From positions 12,028,168-12,092,167 of the forward strand of contig OZ038531.1 in NCBI GenBank assembly GCA_964036665.1: 64,000 nucleotides of DNA, written 5' to 3'. This document shows positions 49,801 through 63,264 of this stretch, one piece after another. Positions within the stretch are counted from its first letter, which is position 1. Each line of letters begins with the position of its first letter. This DNA is from Gordius sp. MW1 (taxonomy: Eukaryota; Nematomorpha; Gordioida; Gordea; Gordiidae). The translations under genes and the position numbers were made by a program. The notes under the pieces were generated by a model that was given only the letters and a program-made list of their open reading frames with translations, did no database searches and had not been told where the DNA came from.

Positions 49801-52800
49801 TGATCCCAAGTAAAAATTTATCAGAATTTAAAAACTATTACTTTGAAATCATGATCGCATAGAGCAGTTTTCAAAAATTAAGCACTCACGTTGCGATACA
49901 ACAAACTAATCGCAACAATAAAACGTTGTCTTTTGTCAAAATGATAGTTCTCGCAGCTTAAAACCTCTTTTCGGAAGTCAATCGAGGATAATAGGATTCT
50001 CAAATTGGCTTACTTTTATATATTTTTTTATGCTCTTTCACATAGAATCGAAAAAAATAAATATTTTTACCTCAAAATTTTTCACATATTTTTCTTTGAA
50101 CCGTATTCATCCGATGAAAGTTGTCGTTTTCAGACGTGGTTTCTATGATCCCAAGTAAAAATTTATCAGAATTTAAAAACTATTACTTTGAAATCATGAT
50201 CGCATAAAGCAGTTTTCAAAAATTAAGCACTCACGTTGCGATACAACAAAAACAAACTAATCGCAACAATAAAACGTTGTCTTTTGTCAAAAGGATAGTT
50301 CTCGCAGCTTAAAACCTCTTTTCGGAAGTCAATCGAGGATAATAGGATTCTCAAATTGGCTTACTTTTATATATTTTTTTATGCTCTTTCACATAGAATC
50401 GAAAAAAATAAATATTTTTACCTCAAAATTTTTCACATATTTTTCTTTGAACCGTATTCATCCGATGAAAGTTGTCGTTTTCAGACGTGGTTTCTATGAT
50501 CCCAAGTAAAAATTTATCAGAATTGAAAAACTATTACTTTGAAATCATGATCGCATAGAGCAGTTTTCAAAAATTAAGCACTCACGTTGCGATACAACAA
50601 ACTAATCGCGACAATAAAACGTTGTCTTTTGTCAAAATGATAGTTCTCGCAGCTTAAAACCTCTTTTCGGAAGTCAATCGAGGATAATAGGATTCTCAAA
50701 TTGGCTTACTTTTATATATTTTTTCATGCTCTTTCACATAGAATTGAAAAAAAGGAATATTTTTGCCTCAAAATTTTTCACATATTTTTCTTTGAACCGT
50801 ATTCATCCGATGAAAGTTGTCGTTTTCAGACGTGGTTTCTATGATCCCAAGTAAAAATTTATCAGAATCTAAAAACTATTACTTTGAAATCATGATCGCA
50901 TAGAGCAGTTTTCAAAAATTAAGCACTCACGTTGCGATACAACAAACTAATCGCAACAATAAAACGTTGTCTTTTGTCAAAATGATAGTTCTCGCAGCTT
51001 AAAACCTCTTTTCGGAAGTCAATCGAGGATAATAGGATTCTCAAATTGGCTTACTTTTATATATTTTTTCATGCTCTTTCACATAGAATCGAAAAAAAGG
51101 AATATTTTTGCCTCAAAATTTTTCACATATTTTTCTTTGAACCGTATTCATCCGATGAAAGTTGTCGTTTTCAGACGTGGTTTCTATGATCCCAAGTAAA
51201 AATTTATCAGAATTTAAAAACTATTACTTTGAAATCATGATCGCATAAAGCAGTTTTCAAAAATTAAGCACTCACTTTGCGATACAACAAAAACAAACTA
51301 ATCGCAACAATAAAACGTTGTCTTTTGTCAAAATGATAGTTCTCGCAGCTTAAAACCTCTTTTCGGAAGTCAATCGAGGATAATAGGATTCTCAAATTGG
51401 CTTACTTTTATATATTTTTTTATGCTCTTTCACATAGAATCGAAAAAAATAAATATTTTTGCCTCAAAATTTTTCACATATTTTTCTTTGAACCGTATTC
51501 ATCCGATGAAAGTTGTCGTTTTCAGACGTGGTTTCTATGATCCCAAGTAAAAATTTATCAGAATTGAAATACTATTACTTTGAAATCATGATCGCATAGA
51601 GCAGTTTTCAAAAATTAAGCACTCACGTTGCGATACAACAAACTAATCGCGACAATAAAACGTTGTCTTTTGTCAAAATGATAGTTCTCGCAGCTTAAAA
51701 CCTCTTGTCGGAAGTCATTCGAGGATAATAGGATTCTCAAATTGGCTTACTTTTATATATTTTTTCATGCTCTTTCACATAGAATTGAAAAAAAGGAATA
51801 TTTTTGCCTCAAAATTTTTCACATATTTTTCTTTGAACCGTATTCATCCGATGAAAGTTGTCGTTTTCAGACGTGGTTTCTATGATCCCAAGTAAAAATT
51901 TATCAGAATCTAAAAACTATTACTTTGAAATCATGATCGCATAGAGCAGTTTTCAAAAATTAAGCAATCACGTTGCGATACAACAAACTAATCGCAACAA
52001 TAAAACGTTGTCTTTTGTCAAAATGATAGTTCTCGCAGCTTAAAACCTCTTTTCGGAAGTCAATCGAGGATAATAGGATTCTCAAATTGGCTTACTTTTA
52101 TATATTTTTTCATGCTCTTTCACATAGAATCGAAAAAAAGGAATATTTTTGCCTCAAAAATTTTCACATATTTTTCTTTGAACCGTATTCATCCGATGAA
52201 AGTTGTCGTTTTCAGACGTGGTTTCTATGATCCCAAGTAAAAATTTATCAGAATTTAAAAACTATTACTTTGAAATCATGATCGCATAAAGCAGTTTTCA
52301 AAAATTAAGCACTCACGTTGCGATACAACAAAAACAAACTAATCGCAACAATAAAACGTTGTCTTTTGTCAAAATGATAGTTCTCGCAGCTTAAAACCTC
52401 TTTTCGGAAGTCAATCGAGGATAATAGGATTCTCAAATTAGCTTACTTTTATATATTTTTTTATGCTCTTTCACATAGAATCAAAAAAAATTAATATTTT
52501 TACCTCAAAATTATTCACATATTTTTCTTTGAACCGTATTCATCCGATGAAAGTTGTCGTTTTCAGAGGTGGTTTCTATGATCCCAAGTAAAAATTTATC
52601 AGAATTTAAAAACTATTACTTTGAAATCATGATCGCATAAAGCAGTTTTCAAAAATTAAGCACTCACGTTGCGATACAACAAAAACAAACTAATCGCAAC
52701 AATAAAACGTTGTCTTTTGTCAAAATGATAGTTCTCGCAGCTTAAAACCTCTTTTCGGAAGTCAATCGAGGATAATAGGATTCTCAAATTGGCTTACTTT

Positions 52801-53749
52801 TATATATTTTTTTATGCTCTTTCACATAGAATTGAAAAAAATAAATATTTTTGCCTCAAAATTTTTCACATATTTTTCTTTGAACCGTATTCATCCGATG
52901 AAAGTTGTCGTTTTCAGACGTGGTTTCTATGATATCAAGTAAAAATTTATCAGAATCTAAAAACTATTACTTTGAAATCCTGATCGCATAGAGCAGTTTT
53001 CAAAAATTAAGCACTCACGTTGCGATACAACAAACTAATCGCAACAATAAAACGTTGTCTTTTATCAAAATGATAGTTCTCGCAGCTTAAAACCTCTTTT
53101 CGGAAGTCAATCGAGGATAATAGGATTCTCAAATTGGCTTACTTTTATATATTTTTTTATACTCTTTCACATAGAATCGAAAAAATTAAATATTTTTACC
53201 TCAAAATTTTTCACATATTTTTCTTTGAACCGTATTCATCCGATGAAAGTTGTCGTTTTCAGACGTGGTTTCTATGATCCCAAGTAAAAATTTATCAGAA
53301 TTGAAAAACTATTACTTTGAAATCATGATCGCATAGAGCAGTTTTCAAAAATTAAGCACTCACGTTGCGATACAACAAACTAATCGCGACAATAAAACGT
53401 TGTCTTTTGTCAAAACTCAAAATGATAGTTCTCGCAGCTTAAAACCTCTTTTCGGAAGTCATTCGAGGATAATAGGATTCTCAAATTGGCTTACTTTTAT
53501 ATATTTTTTCATGCTCTTTCACATAGAATTGAAAAAAAGGAATATTTTTGCCTCAAAATTTTTCACATATTTTTCTTTGAACCGTATTCATCCGATGAAA
53601 GTTGTAGTTTTCAGACGTGGTTTCTATGATCCCAAGTAAAAATTTATCAGAATCTAAAAACTATTACTTTGAAATCATGATCGCATAGAGCAGTTTTCAA
53701 AAATTAAGCACTCACGTTGCAATACAACAAACTAATCGCAACAATAAAA
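46813..53749 (+). repeat. 20-monomer block, copy 1 (6937 bp)
   Basis: Units run from 46813 to 53398. Marker units are: GTTTTCG plus CACTCAGCG (4-bp loss) at 46813; TTTTTTC, TATACTC and ACTTTAAAATC at 47160; CCTCTTTCGG (1-bp loss) at 47850 and 49580; AAAAGGATAG at 48545 and 50275; CACTTTGCG at 50965; CATTCGAGG with CAATCACG at 51661; ATTAGCTT plus CAGAGG at 52357; TTTTATC at 53053; and GTTGTAG plus GCAATAC at 53398. Units 47850-48890 and 49580-50620 are a 4-monomer HOR, with the extra 49235 unit between them as a duplicate of the 48890 type. The last unit has a 7-bp insertion at about 53414. Confidence 0.92.
53398..53749 (+). repeat. 352-bp monomer with 7-bp insertion
   Basis: GTCAAAACTCAAAATGATAG at 53407-53426 contains seven extra bases compared with GTCAAAATGATAG. 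This looks like a slipped duplication of the TCAAAA motif. The partner in the next block (59989) lacks it, so the change came after the block duplication or was lost by exchange. Confidence 0.88.
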
Positions 53750-56700
53750 CGTTGTCTTTTGTCAAAATGATAGTTCTCGCAGCTTAAAACCTCTTTTCGG
53801 AAGTCAATCGAGGATAATAGGATTCTCAAATTGGCTTACTTTTATATATTTTTTTATGCTCTTTCACATAGAATCGAAAAAAATAAATATTTTTACCTCA
53901 AAATTTTTCACATATTTTTCTTTGAACCGTATTCATCCGATGAAAGTTTTCGTTTTCAGACGTGGTTTCTATGATCCCAAGTAAAAATTTATCAGAATTT
54001 AAAAACTATTACTTTGAAATCATGATCGCATAAAGCAGTTTTCAAAAATTAAGCACTCAGCGATACAACAAAAACAAACTAATCGCAACAATAAAACGTT
54101 GTCTTTTTTCAAAATGATAGTTCTCGCAGCTTAAAACCTCTTTTCGGAAGTCAATCGAGGATAATAGGATTCTCAAATTGGCTTACTTTTATATATTTTT
54201 TTATACTCTTTCACATAGAATCGAAAAAAATAAATATTTTTACCTCAAAATTTTTCACATATTTTTCTTTGAACCGTATTCATCCGATGAAAGTTGTCGT
54301 TTTCAGACGTGGTTTCTATGATCCCAAGTAAAAATTTATCAGAATTGAAAAACTATTACTTTAAAATCATGATCGCATAGAGCAGTTTTCAAAAATTAAG
54401 CACTCACGTTGCGATACAACAAACTAATCGCGACAATAAAACGTTGTCTTTTGTCAAAATGATAGTTCTCGCAGCTTAAAACCTCTTGTCGGAAGTCAAT
54501 CGAGGATAATAGGATTCTCAAATTGGCTTACTTTTATATATTTTTTCATGCTCTTTCACATAGAATTGAAAAAAAGGAATATTTTTGCCTCAAAATTTTT
54601 CACATATTTTTCTTTGAACCGTATTCATCCGATGAAAGTTGTCGTTTTCAGACGTGGTTTCTATGATCCCAAGTAAAAATTTATCAGAATCTAAAAACTA
54701 TTACTTTGAAATCATGATCGCATAGAGCAGTTTTCAAAAATTAAGCACTCACGTTGCGATACAACAAACTAATCGCAACAATAAAACGTTGTCTTTTGTC
54801 AAAATGATAGTTCTCGCAGCTTAAAACCTCTTTCGGAAGTCAATCGAGGATAATAGGATTCTCAAATTGGCTTACTTTTATATATTTTTTCATGCTCTTT
54901 CACATAGAATCGAAAAAAAGGAATATTTTTGCCTCAAAATTTTTCACATATTTTTCTTTGAACCGTATTCATCCGATGAAAGTTGTCGTTTTCAGACGTG
55001 GTTTCTATGATCCCAAGTAAAAATTTATCAGAATTTAAAAACTATTACTTTGAAATCATGATCGCATAGAGCAGTTTTCAAAAATTAAGCACTCACGTTG
55101 CGATACAACAAACTAATCGCAACAATAAAACGTTGTCTTTTGTCAAAATGATAGTTCTCGCAGCTTAAAACCTCTTTTCGGAAGTCAATCGAGGATAATA
55201 GGATTCTCAAATTGGCTTACTTTTATATATTTTTTTATGCTCTTTCACATAGAATCGAAAAAAATAAATATTTTTACCTCAAAATTTTTCACATATTTTT
55301 CTTTGAACCGTATTCATCCGATGAAAGTTGTCGTTTTCAGACGTGGTTTCTATGATCCCAAGTAAAAATTTATCAGAATTTAAAAACTATTACTTTGAAA
55401 TCATGATCGCATAAAGCAGTTTTCAAAAATTAAGCACTCACGTTGCGATACAACAAAAACAAACTAATCGCAACAATAAAACGTTGTCTTTTGTCAAAAG
55501 GATAGTTCTCGCAGCTTAAAACCTCTTTTCGGAAGTCAATCGAGGATAATAGGATTCTCAAATTGGCTTACTTTTATATATTTTTTTATGCTCTTTCACA
55601 TAGAATCGAAAAAAATAAATATTTTTACCTCAAAATTTTTCACATATTTTTCTTTGAACCGTATTCATCCGATGAAAGTTGTCGTTTTCAGACGTGGTTT
55701 CTATGATCCCAAGTAAAAATTTATCAGAATTGAAAAACTATTACTTTGAAATCATGATCGCATAGAGCAGTTTTCAAAAATTAAGCACTCACGTTGCGAT
55801 ACAACAAACTAATCGCGACAATAAAACGTTGTCTTTTGTCAAAATGATAGTTCTCGCAGCTTAAAACCTCTTTTCGGAAGTCAATCGAGGATAATAGGAT
55901 TCTCAAATTGGCTTACTTTTATATATTTTTTCATGCTCTTTCACATAGAATTGAAAAAAAGGAATATTTTTGCCTCAAAATTTTTCACATATTTTTCTTT
56001 GAACCGTATTCATCCGATGAAAGTTGTCGTTTTCAGACGTGGTTTCTATGATCCCAAGTAAAAATTTATCAGAATCTAAAAACTATTACTTTGAAATCAT
56101 GATCGCATAGAGCAGTTTTCAAAAATTAAGCACTCACGTTGCGATACAACAAACTAATCGCAACAATAAAACGTTGTCTTTTGTCAAAATGATAGTTCTC
56201 GCAGCTTAAAACCTCTTTCGGAAGTCAATCGAGGATAATAGGATTCTCAAATTGGCTTACTTTTATATATTTTTTCATGCTCTTTCACATAGAATCGAAA
56301 AAAAGGAATATTTTTGCCTCAAAATTTTTCACATATTTTTCTTTGAACCGTATTCATCCGATGAAAGTTGTCGTTTTCAGACGTGGTTTCTATGATCCCA
56401 AGTAAAAATTTATCAGAATTTAAAAACTATTACTTTGAAATCATGATCGCATAGAGCAGTTTTCAAAAATTAAGCACTCACGTTGCGATACAACAAACTA
56501 ATCGCAACAATAAAACGTTGTCTTTTGTCAAAATGATAGTTCTCGCAGCTTAAAACCTCTTTTCGGAAGTCAATCGAGGATAATAGGATTCTCAAATTGG
56601 CTTACTTTTATATATTTTTTTATGCTCTTTCACATAGAATCGAAAAAAATAAATATTTTTACCTCAAAATTTTTCACATATTTTTCTTTGAACCGTATTC

Positions 56701-59700
56701 ATCCGATGAAAGTTGTCGTTTTCAGACGTGGTTTCTATGATCCCAAGTAAAAATTTATCAGAATTTAAAAACTATTACTTTGAAATCATGATCGCATAAA
56801 GCAGTTTTCAAAAATTAAGCACTCACGTTGCGATACAACAAAAACAAACTAATCGCAACAATAAAACGTTGTCTTTTGTCAAAAGGATAGTTCTCGCAGC
56901 TTAAAACCTCTTTTCGGAAGTCAATCGAGGATAATAGGATTCTCAAATTGGCTTACTTTTATATATTTTTTTATGCTCTTTCACATAGAATCGAAAAAAA
57001 TAAATATTTTTACCTCAAAATTTTTCACATATTTTTCTTTGAACCGTATTCATCCGATGAAAGTTGTCGTTTTCAGACGTGGTTTCTATGATCCCAAGTA
57101 AAAATTTATCAGAATTGAAAAACTATTACTTTGAAATCATGATCGCATAGAGCAGTTTTCAAAAATTAAGCACTCACGTTGCGATACAACAAACTAATCG
57201 CGACAATAAAACGTTGTCTTTTGTCAAAATGATAGTTCTCGCAGCTTAAAACCTCTTTTCGGAAGTCAATCGAGGATAATAGGATTCTCAAATTGGCTTA
57301 CTTTTATATATTTTTTTATGCTCTTTCACATAGAATTGAAAAAAAGGAATATTTTTGCCTCAAAATTTTTCACATATTTTTCTTTGAACCGTATTCATCC
57401 GATGAAAGTTGTCGTTTTCAGACGTGGTTTCTATGATCCCAAGTAAAAATTTATCAGAATCTAAAAACTATTACTTTGAAATCATGATCGCATAGAGCAG
57501 TTTTCAAAAATTAAGCACTCACGTTGCGATACAACAAACTAATCGCAACAATAAAACGTTGTCTTTTGTCAAAATGATAGTTCTCGCAGCTTAAAACCTC
57601 TTTTCGGAAGTCAATCGAGGATAATAGGATTCTCAAATTGGCTTACTTTTATATATTTTTTCATGCTCTTTCACATAGAATCGAAAAAAAGGAATATTTT
57701 TGCCTCAAAATTTTTCACATATTTTTCTTTGAACCGTATTCATCCGATGAAAGTTGTCGTTTTCAGACGTGGTTTCTATGATCCCAAGTAAAAATTTATC
57801 AGAATTTAAAAACTATTACTTTGAAATCATGATCGCATAAAGCAGTTTTCAAAAATTAAGCACTCACTTTGCGATACAACAAAAACAAACTAATCGCAAC
57901 AATAAAACGTTGTCTTTTGTCAAAATGATAGTTCTCGCAGCTTAAAACCTCTTTTCGGAAGTCAATCGAGGATAATAGGATTCTCAAATTGGCTTACTTT
58001 TATATATTTTTTTATGCTCTTTCACATAGAATCGAAAAAAATAAATATTTTTGCCTCAAAATTTTTCACATATTTTTCTTTGAACCGTATTCATCCGATG
58101 AAAGTTGTCGTTTTCAGACGTGGTTTCTATGATCCCAAGTAAAAATTTATCAGAATTGAAAAACTATTACTTTGAAATCATGATCGCATAGAGCAGTTTT
58201 CAAAAATTAAGCACTCACGTTGCGATACAACAAACTAATCGCGACAATAAAACGTTGTCTTTTGTCAAAATGATAGTTCTCGCAGCTTAAAACCTCTTGT
58301 CGGAAGTCATTCGAGGATAATAGGATTCTCAAATTGGCTTACTTTTATATATTTTTTCATGCTCTTTCACATAGAATTGAAAAAAAGGAATATTTTTGCC
58401 TCAAAATTTTTCACATATTTTTCTTTGAACCGTATTCATCCGATGAAAGTTGTCGTTTTCAGACGTGGTTTCTATGATCCCAAGTAAAAATTTATCAGAA
58501 TCTAAAAACTATTACTTTGAAATCATGATCGCATAGAGCAGTTTTCAAAAATTAAGCAATCACGTTGCGATACAACAAACTAATCGCAACAATAAAACGT
58601 TGTCTTTTGTCAAAATGATAGTTCTCGCAGCTTAAAACCTCTTTTCGGAAGTCAATCGAGGATAATAGGATTCTCAAATTGGCTTACTTTTATATATTTT
58701 TTCATGCTCTTTCACATAGAATCGAAAAAAAGGAATATTTTTGCCTCAAAAATTTTCACATATTTTTCTTTGAACCGTATTCATCCGATGAAAGTTGTCG
58801 TTTTCAGACGTGGTTTCTATGATCCCAAGTAAAAATTTATCAGAATTTAAAAACTATTACTTTGAAATCATGATCGCATAAAGCAGTTTTCAAAAATTAA
58901 GCACTCACGTTGCGATACAACAAAAACAAACTAATCGCAACAATAAAACGTTGTCTTTTGTCAAAATGATAGTTCTCGCAGCTTAAAACCTCTTTTCGGA
59001 AGTCAATCGAGGATAATAGGATTCTCAAATTAGCTTACTTTTATATATTTTTTTATGCTCTTTCACATAGAATCAAAAAAAATTAATATTTTTACCTCAA
59101 AATTATTCACATATTTTTCTTTGAACCGTATTCATCCGATGAAAGTTGTCGTTTTCAGAGGTGGTTTCTATGATCCCAAGTAAAAATTTATCAGAATTTA
59201 AAAACTATTACTTTGAAATCATGATCGCATAAAGCAGTTTTCAAAAATTAAGCACTCACGTTGCGATACAACAAAAACAAACTAATCGCAACAATAAAAC
59301 GTTGTCTTTTGTCAAAATGATAGTTCTCGCAGCTTAAAACCTCTTTCGGAAGTCAATCGAGGATAATAGGATTCTCAAATTGGCTTACTTTTATATATTT
59401 TTTTATGCTCTTTCACATAGAATTGAAAAAAATAAATATTTTTGCCTCAAAATTTTTCACATATTTTTCTTTGAACCGTATTCATTCGATGAAAGTTGTC
59501 GTTTTCAGACGTGGTTTCTATGATATCAAGTAAAAATTTATCAGAATCTAAAAACTATTACTTTGAAATCCTGATCGCATAGAGCAGTTTTCAAAAATTA
59601 AGCACTCACGTTGCGATACAACAAACTAATCGCAACAATAAAACGTTGTCTTTTATCAAAATGATAGTTCTCGCAGCTTAAAACCTCTTTTCGGAAGTCA

Positions 59701-60333
59701 ATCGAGGATAATAGGATTCTCAAATTGGCTTACTTTTATATATTTTTTTATACTCTTTCACATAGAATCGAAAAAATTAAATATTTTTACCTCAAAATTT
59801 TTCACATATTTTTCTTTGAACCGTATTCATCCGATGAAAGTTGTCGTTTTCAGACGTGGTTTCTATGATCCCAAGTAAAAATTTATCAGAATTGAAAAAC
59901 TATTACTTTGAAATCATGATCGCATAGAGCAGTTTTCAAAAATTAAGCACTCACGTTGCGATACAACAAACTAATCGCGACAATAAAACGTTGTCTTTTG
60001 TCAAAATGATAGTTCTCGCAGCTTAAAACCTCTTTTCGGAAGTCATTCGAGGATAATAGGATTCTCAAATTGGCTTACTTTTATATATTTTTTCATGCTC
60101 TTTCACATAGAATTGAAAAAAAGGAATATTTTTGCCTCAAAATTTTTCACATATTTTTCTTTGAACCGTATTCATCCGATGAAAGTTGTAGTTTTCAGAC
60201 GTGGTTTCTATGATCCCAAGTAAAAATTTATCAGAATCTAAAAACTATTACTTTGAAATCATGATCGCATAGAGCAGTTTTCAAAAATTAAGCACTCACG
60301 TTGCAATACAACAAACTAATCGCAACAATAAAA
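53750..60333 (+). repeat. 19-monomer block, copy 2, directly adjacent (6584 bp)
   Basis: Units run from 53750 to 59989 and repeat 46813-53398 in order. The offset is 6937 up to the 55827 unit. It drops to 6592 where the extra 49235 unit is absent, to 6591 after a 1-bp loss (CTCTTTCGG, about 59343), and to 6584 where the 7-bp insertion is absent. The internal 4-monomer HOR is exact here (54787 and 56172, offset 1385). The 57212 unit has TTTTTTATG where copy 1 has TTTTTTCATG. Adjacency of the copies makes this a true tandem duplication of a 20-monomer unit. Confidence 0.92.
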
Positions 60334-62754
60334 CGTTGTCTTTTGTCAAAATGATAGTTCTCGCAGCTTCAAACCTCTTTTCGGAAGTCAATCGAGGATA
60401 ATAGGATTCTCAAATTGGCTTACTTTTATATATTTTTTTATGCTCTTTCACATAGAATCGAAAAAGATAAATATTTTTGCCTCAAAATTTTTCACATATT
60501 TTTCTTTGAACCGTATTCATCCGATGAAAGTTGTCGTTTTCAGACGTGGTTTCTATGATCCCAAGTAAAAATTTATCAGAATTGAAAAACTATTACTTTG
60601 AAATCATGATCGCATAGAGCAGTTTTCAAAAATTAAGCACTCACGTTGCGATACAACAAACTAATCGCGACAATAAAACGTTGTCTTTTGTCAAAATGAT
60701 AGTTCTCGCAGCTTAAAACCTCTTGTCGGAAGTCAATCTAGGATAATAGGATTCTCAAATTGGCTTACTTTTATATATTTTTTCATGCTCTTTCACATAG
60801 AATTGAAAAAAAGGAATATTTTTGCCTCAAAATTTTTCACATATTTTTCTTTGAACCGTATTCATCCGATGAAAGTTGTCGTTTTCAAACGTGGTTTCTA
60901 TGATCCCAAGTAAAAATTTATCAGAATCTAAAAACTATTACTTTGAAATCATGATCGCATAGAGCAGTTTTCAAAAATTAAGCACTCACGTTGCGATACA
61001 ACAAACTAATCGCAACAATAAAACGTTGTCTTTTGTCAAAATGATAGTTCTCGCAGCTTAAAACCTCTTTTCGGAAGTCAATCGAGGATAATAGGATTCT
61101 CAAATTGGCTTACTTTTATATATTTTTTCATGCTCTTTCACATAGAATCGAAAAAAAGGAATATTTTTGCCTCAAAAATTTTCACATATTTTTCTTTGAA
61201 CCGTATTCATCCGATGAAAGTTGTCGTTTTCAGACGTGGTTTCTATGATCCCAAGTAAAAATTTATCAGAATTTAAAAACTATTACTTTGAAATCATGAT
61301 CGCATAAAGCAGTTTTCAAAAATTAAGCACTCACGTTGCGATACAACAAAAACAAACTAATCGCAACAATAAAACGTTGTCTTTTGTCAAAATGATAGTT
61401 CTCGCAGCTTAAAACCTCTTTTCGGAAGTCAATCGAGGATAATAGGATTCTCAAATTGGCTTACTTTTATATATTTTTTTATGCTCTTTCACATAGAATT
61501 GAAAAAAATAAATATTTTTGCCTCAAAATTTTTCACATATTTTTCTTTGAACCGTATTCATCCGATGAAAGTTGTCGTTTTCAGACGTGGTTTCTATCAT
61601 ATCAAGTAAAAATTTATCAGAATCTAAAAACTATTACTTTGAAATCCTGATCGCATAGAGCAGTTTTCAAAAATTAAGCACTCACGTTGCGATACAACAA
61701 ACTAATCGCAACAATAAAACGTTGTCTTTTGTCAAAATGATAGTTCTCGCAGCTTAAAACCTCTTTTCGGAAGTCAATCGAGGATAATAGGATTCTCAAA
61801 TTGGCTTACTTTTATATATTTTTTTATACTCTTTCACATAGAATCGAAAAAAATAAATATTTTTACCTCAAAATTTTTCACATATTTTTCTTTGAACCGT
61901 ATTCATCCGATGAAAGTTGTCGTTTTCAGACGTGGTTTCTATGATCCCAAGTAAAAATTTATCAGAATTGAAAAACTATTACTTTGAAATCATGATCGCA
62001 TAGAGCAGTTTTCAAAAATTAAGCACTCACGTTGCGATACAACAAACTAATCGCGACAATAAAACGTTGTCTTTTGTCAAAATGATAGTTCTCGCAGCTT
62101 AAAACCTCTTTTCGGAAGTCATTCGAGGATAATAGGATTCTCAAATTGGCTTACTTTTATATATTTTTTCATGCTCTTTCACATAGAATTGAAAAAAAGG
62201 AATATTTTTGCCTCAAAATTTTTCACATATTTTTCTTTGAACCGTATTCATCCGATGAAAGTTGTAGTTTTCAGACGTGGTTTCTATGATCCCAAGTAAA
62301 AATTTATCAGAATCTAAAAACTATTACTTTGAAATCATGATCGCATAGAGCAGTTTTCAAAAATTAAGCACTCACGTTGCAATACAACAAACTAATCGCA
62401 ACAATAAAACGTTGTCTTTTGTCAAAATGATAGTTCTCGCAGCTTAAAACCTCTTTTCGGAAGTCAATCGAGGATAATAGGATTCTCAAATTGGCTTACT
62501 TTTATATATTTTTTTATGCTCTTTCACATAGAATCGAAAAAGATAAATATTTTTGCCTCAAAATTTTTCACATATTTTTCTTTGAACCGTATTCATCCGA
62601 TGAAAGTTGTCGTTTTCAGACGTGGTTTCTATGATATCAAGTAAAAATTTATCAGATTCTAAAAACTATTACTTTGAAATCATGATCGCATAGAGCAGTT
62701 TTCAAAAATTAAGCACTCACGTTGCGATACAACAAACTAATCGCAACAATAAAA
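60334..62754 (+). repeat. Partial, reshuffled third copy of the block end
   Basis: Units are at 60334, 60679, 61024, 61375, 61720, 62065 and 62410. The 61024-62065 units follow the order of 52006, 52708, 53053 and 53398 (CAAAAATTTTC; TTGAAAAAAATAAAT with GATATC-class end; TATACTC; CATTCGAGG with GTTGTAG and GCAATAC) but lack the 52357 type. The 60334 and 62410 units share CGAAAAAGATAAAT, seen nowhere else, which suggests a local six-monomer period (2076 bp). Private changes include CTTCAAACC, AATCTAGG, TTTCAAACG, TATCATATC and CAGATTCT. Confidence 0.82.
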
Positions 62755-63264
62755 CGTTGTCTTTTGTCAAAATGATAGTTCTCGCAGCTTAAAACCTCTT
62801 TTCGGAAGTCAATCGAGGATAATAGGATTCTCAAATTGGCTTACTTTTATATATTTTTTTATGCTTTTCACATAGAATCGAAAAAAATAAATATTTTTAC
62901 CTCAAAATTTTTCACATATTTTTCTTTGAACCGTATTCATCCGATGAAAGTTGTCGTTTTCAGACGTGGTTTCTATGATCCCAAGTAAAATTTATCAGAA
63001 TTGATAACTATTACTTTGAAATCATGATCGCATAAAGCAGTTTTCAAAAATTAAGCCCTCACGTTGCGATACAACAAAAACAAACTTTTCTTTAAACCGT
63101 ATTCATCCGATGAAAGTTGTCGTTTTCAGACGTGGTTTCTATGATCCCAAGTAAGAATTTATCAGAATCTAAAAACTATTACTTTGAAATCATGATCGCA
63201 TAGAGCAGTTTTTAAAAATTAAGCACTCACGTTGCGATACAACAAACTAATCGCAACAATAAAA
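62755..63264 (+). repeat. Two truncated monomers fused at a deletion junction
   Basis: The unit from 62755 runs to the A/C-rich loop of its dyad and then, near 63087, jumps to TTTCTTTAAACCGTATTC, which belongs about 167 bases into a monomer. Together the two pieces span 510 bp where two full units would span about 696, so about 186 bp are missing. This includes a dyad right arm and the whole 5' half of the next unit. Homology at the joint is about one base (T). The first piece has private changes: ATGCTTTTCAC, AAGTAAAATTT, AATTGATAAC and AAGCCCTC. Confidence 0.9.
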
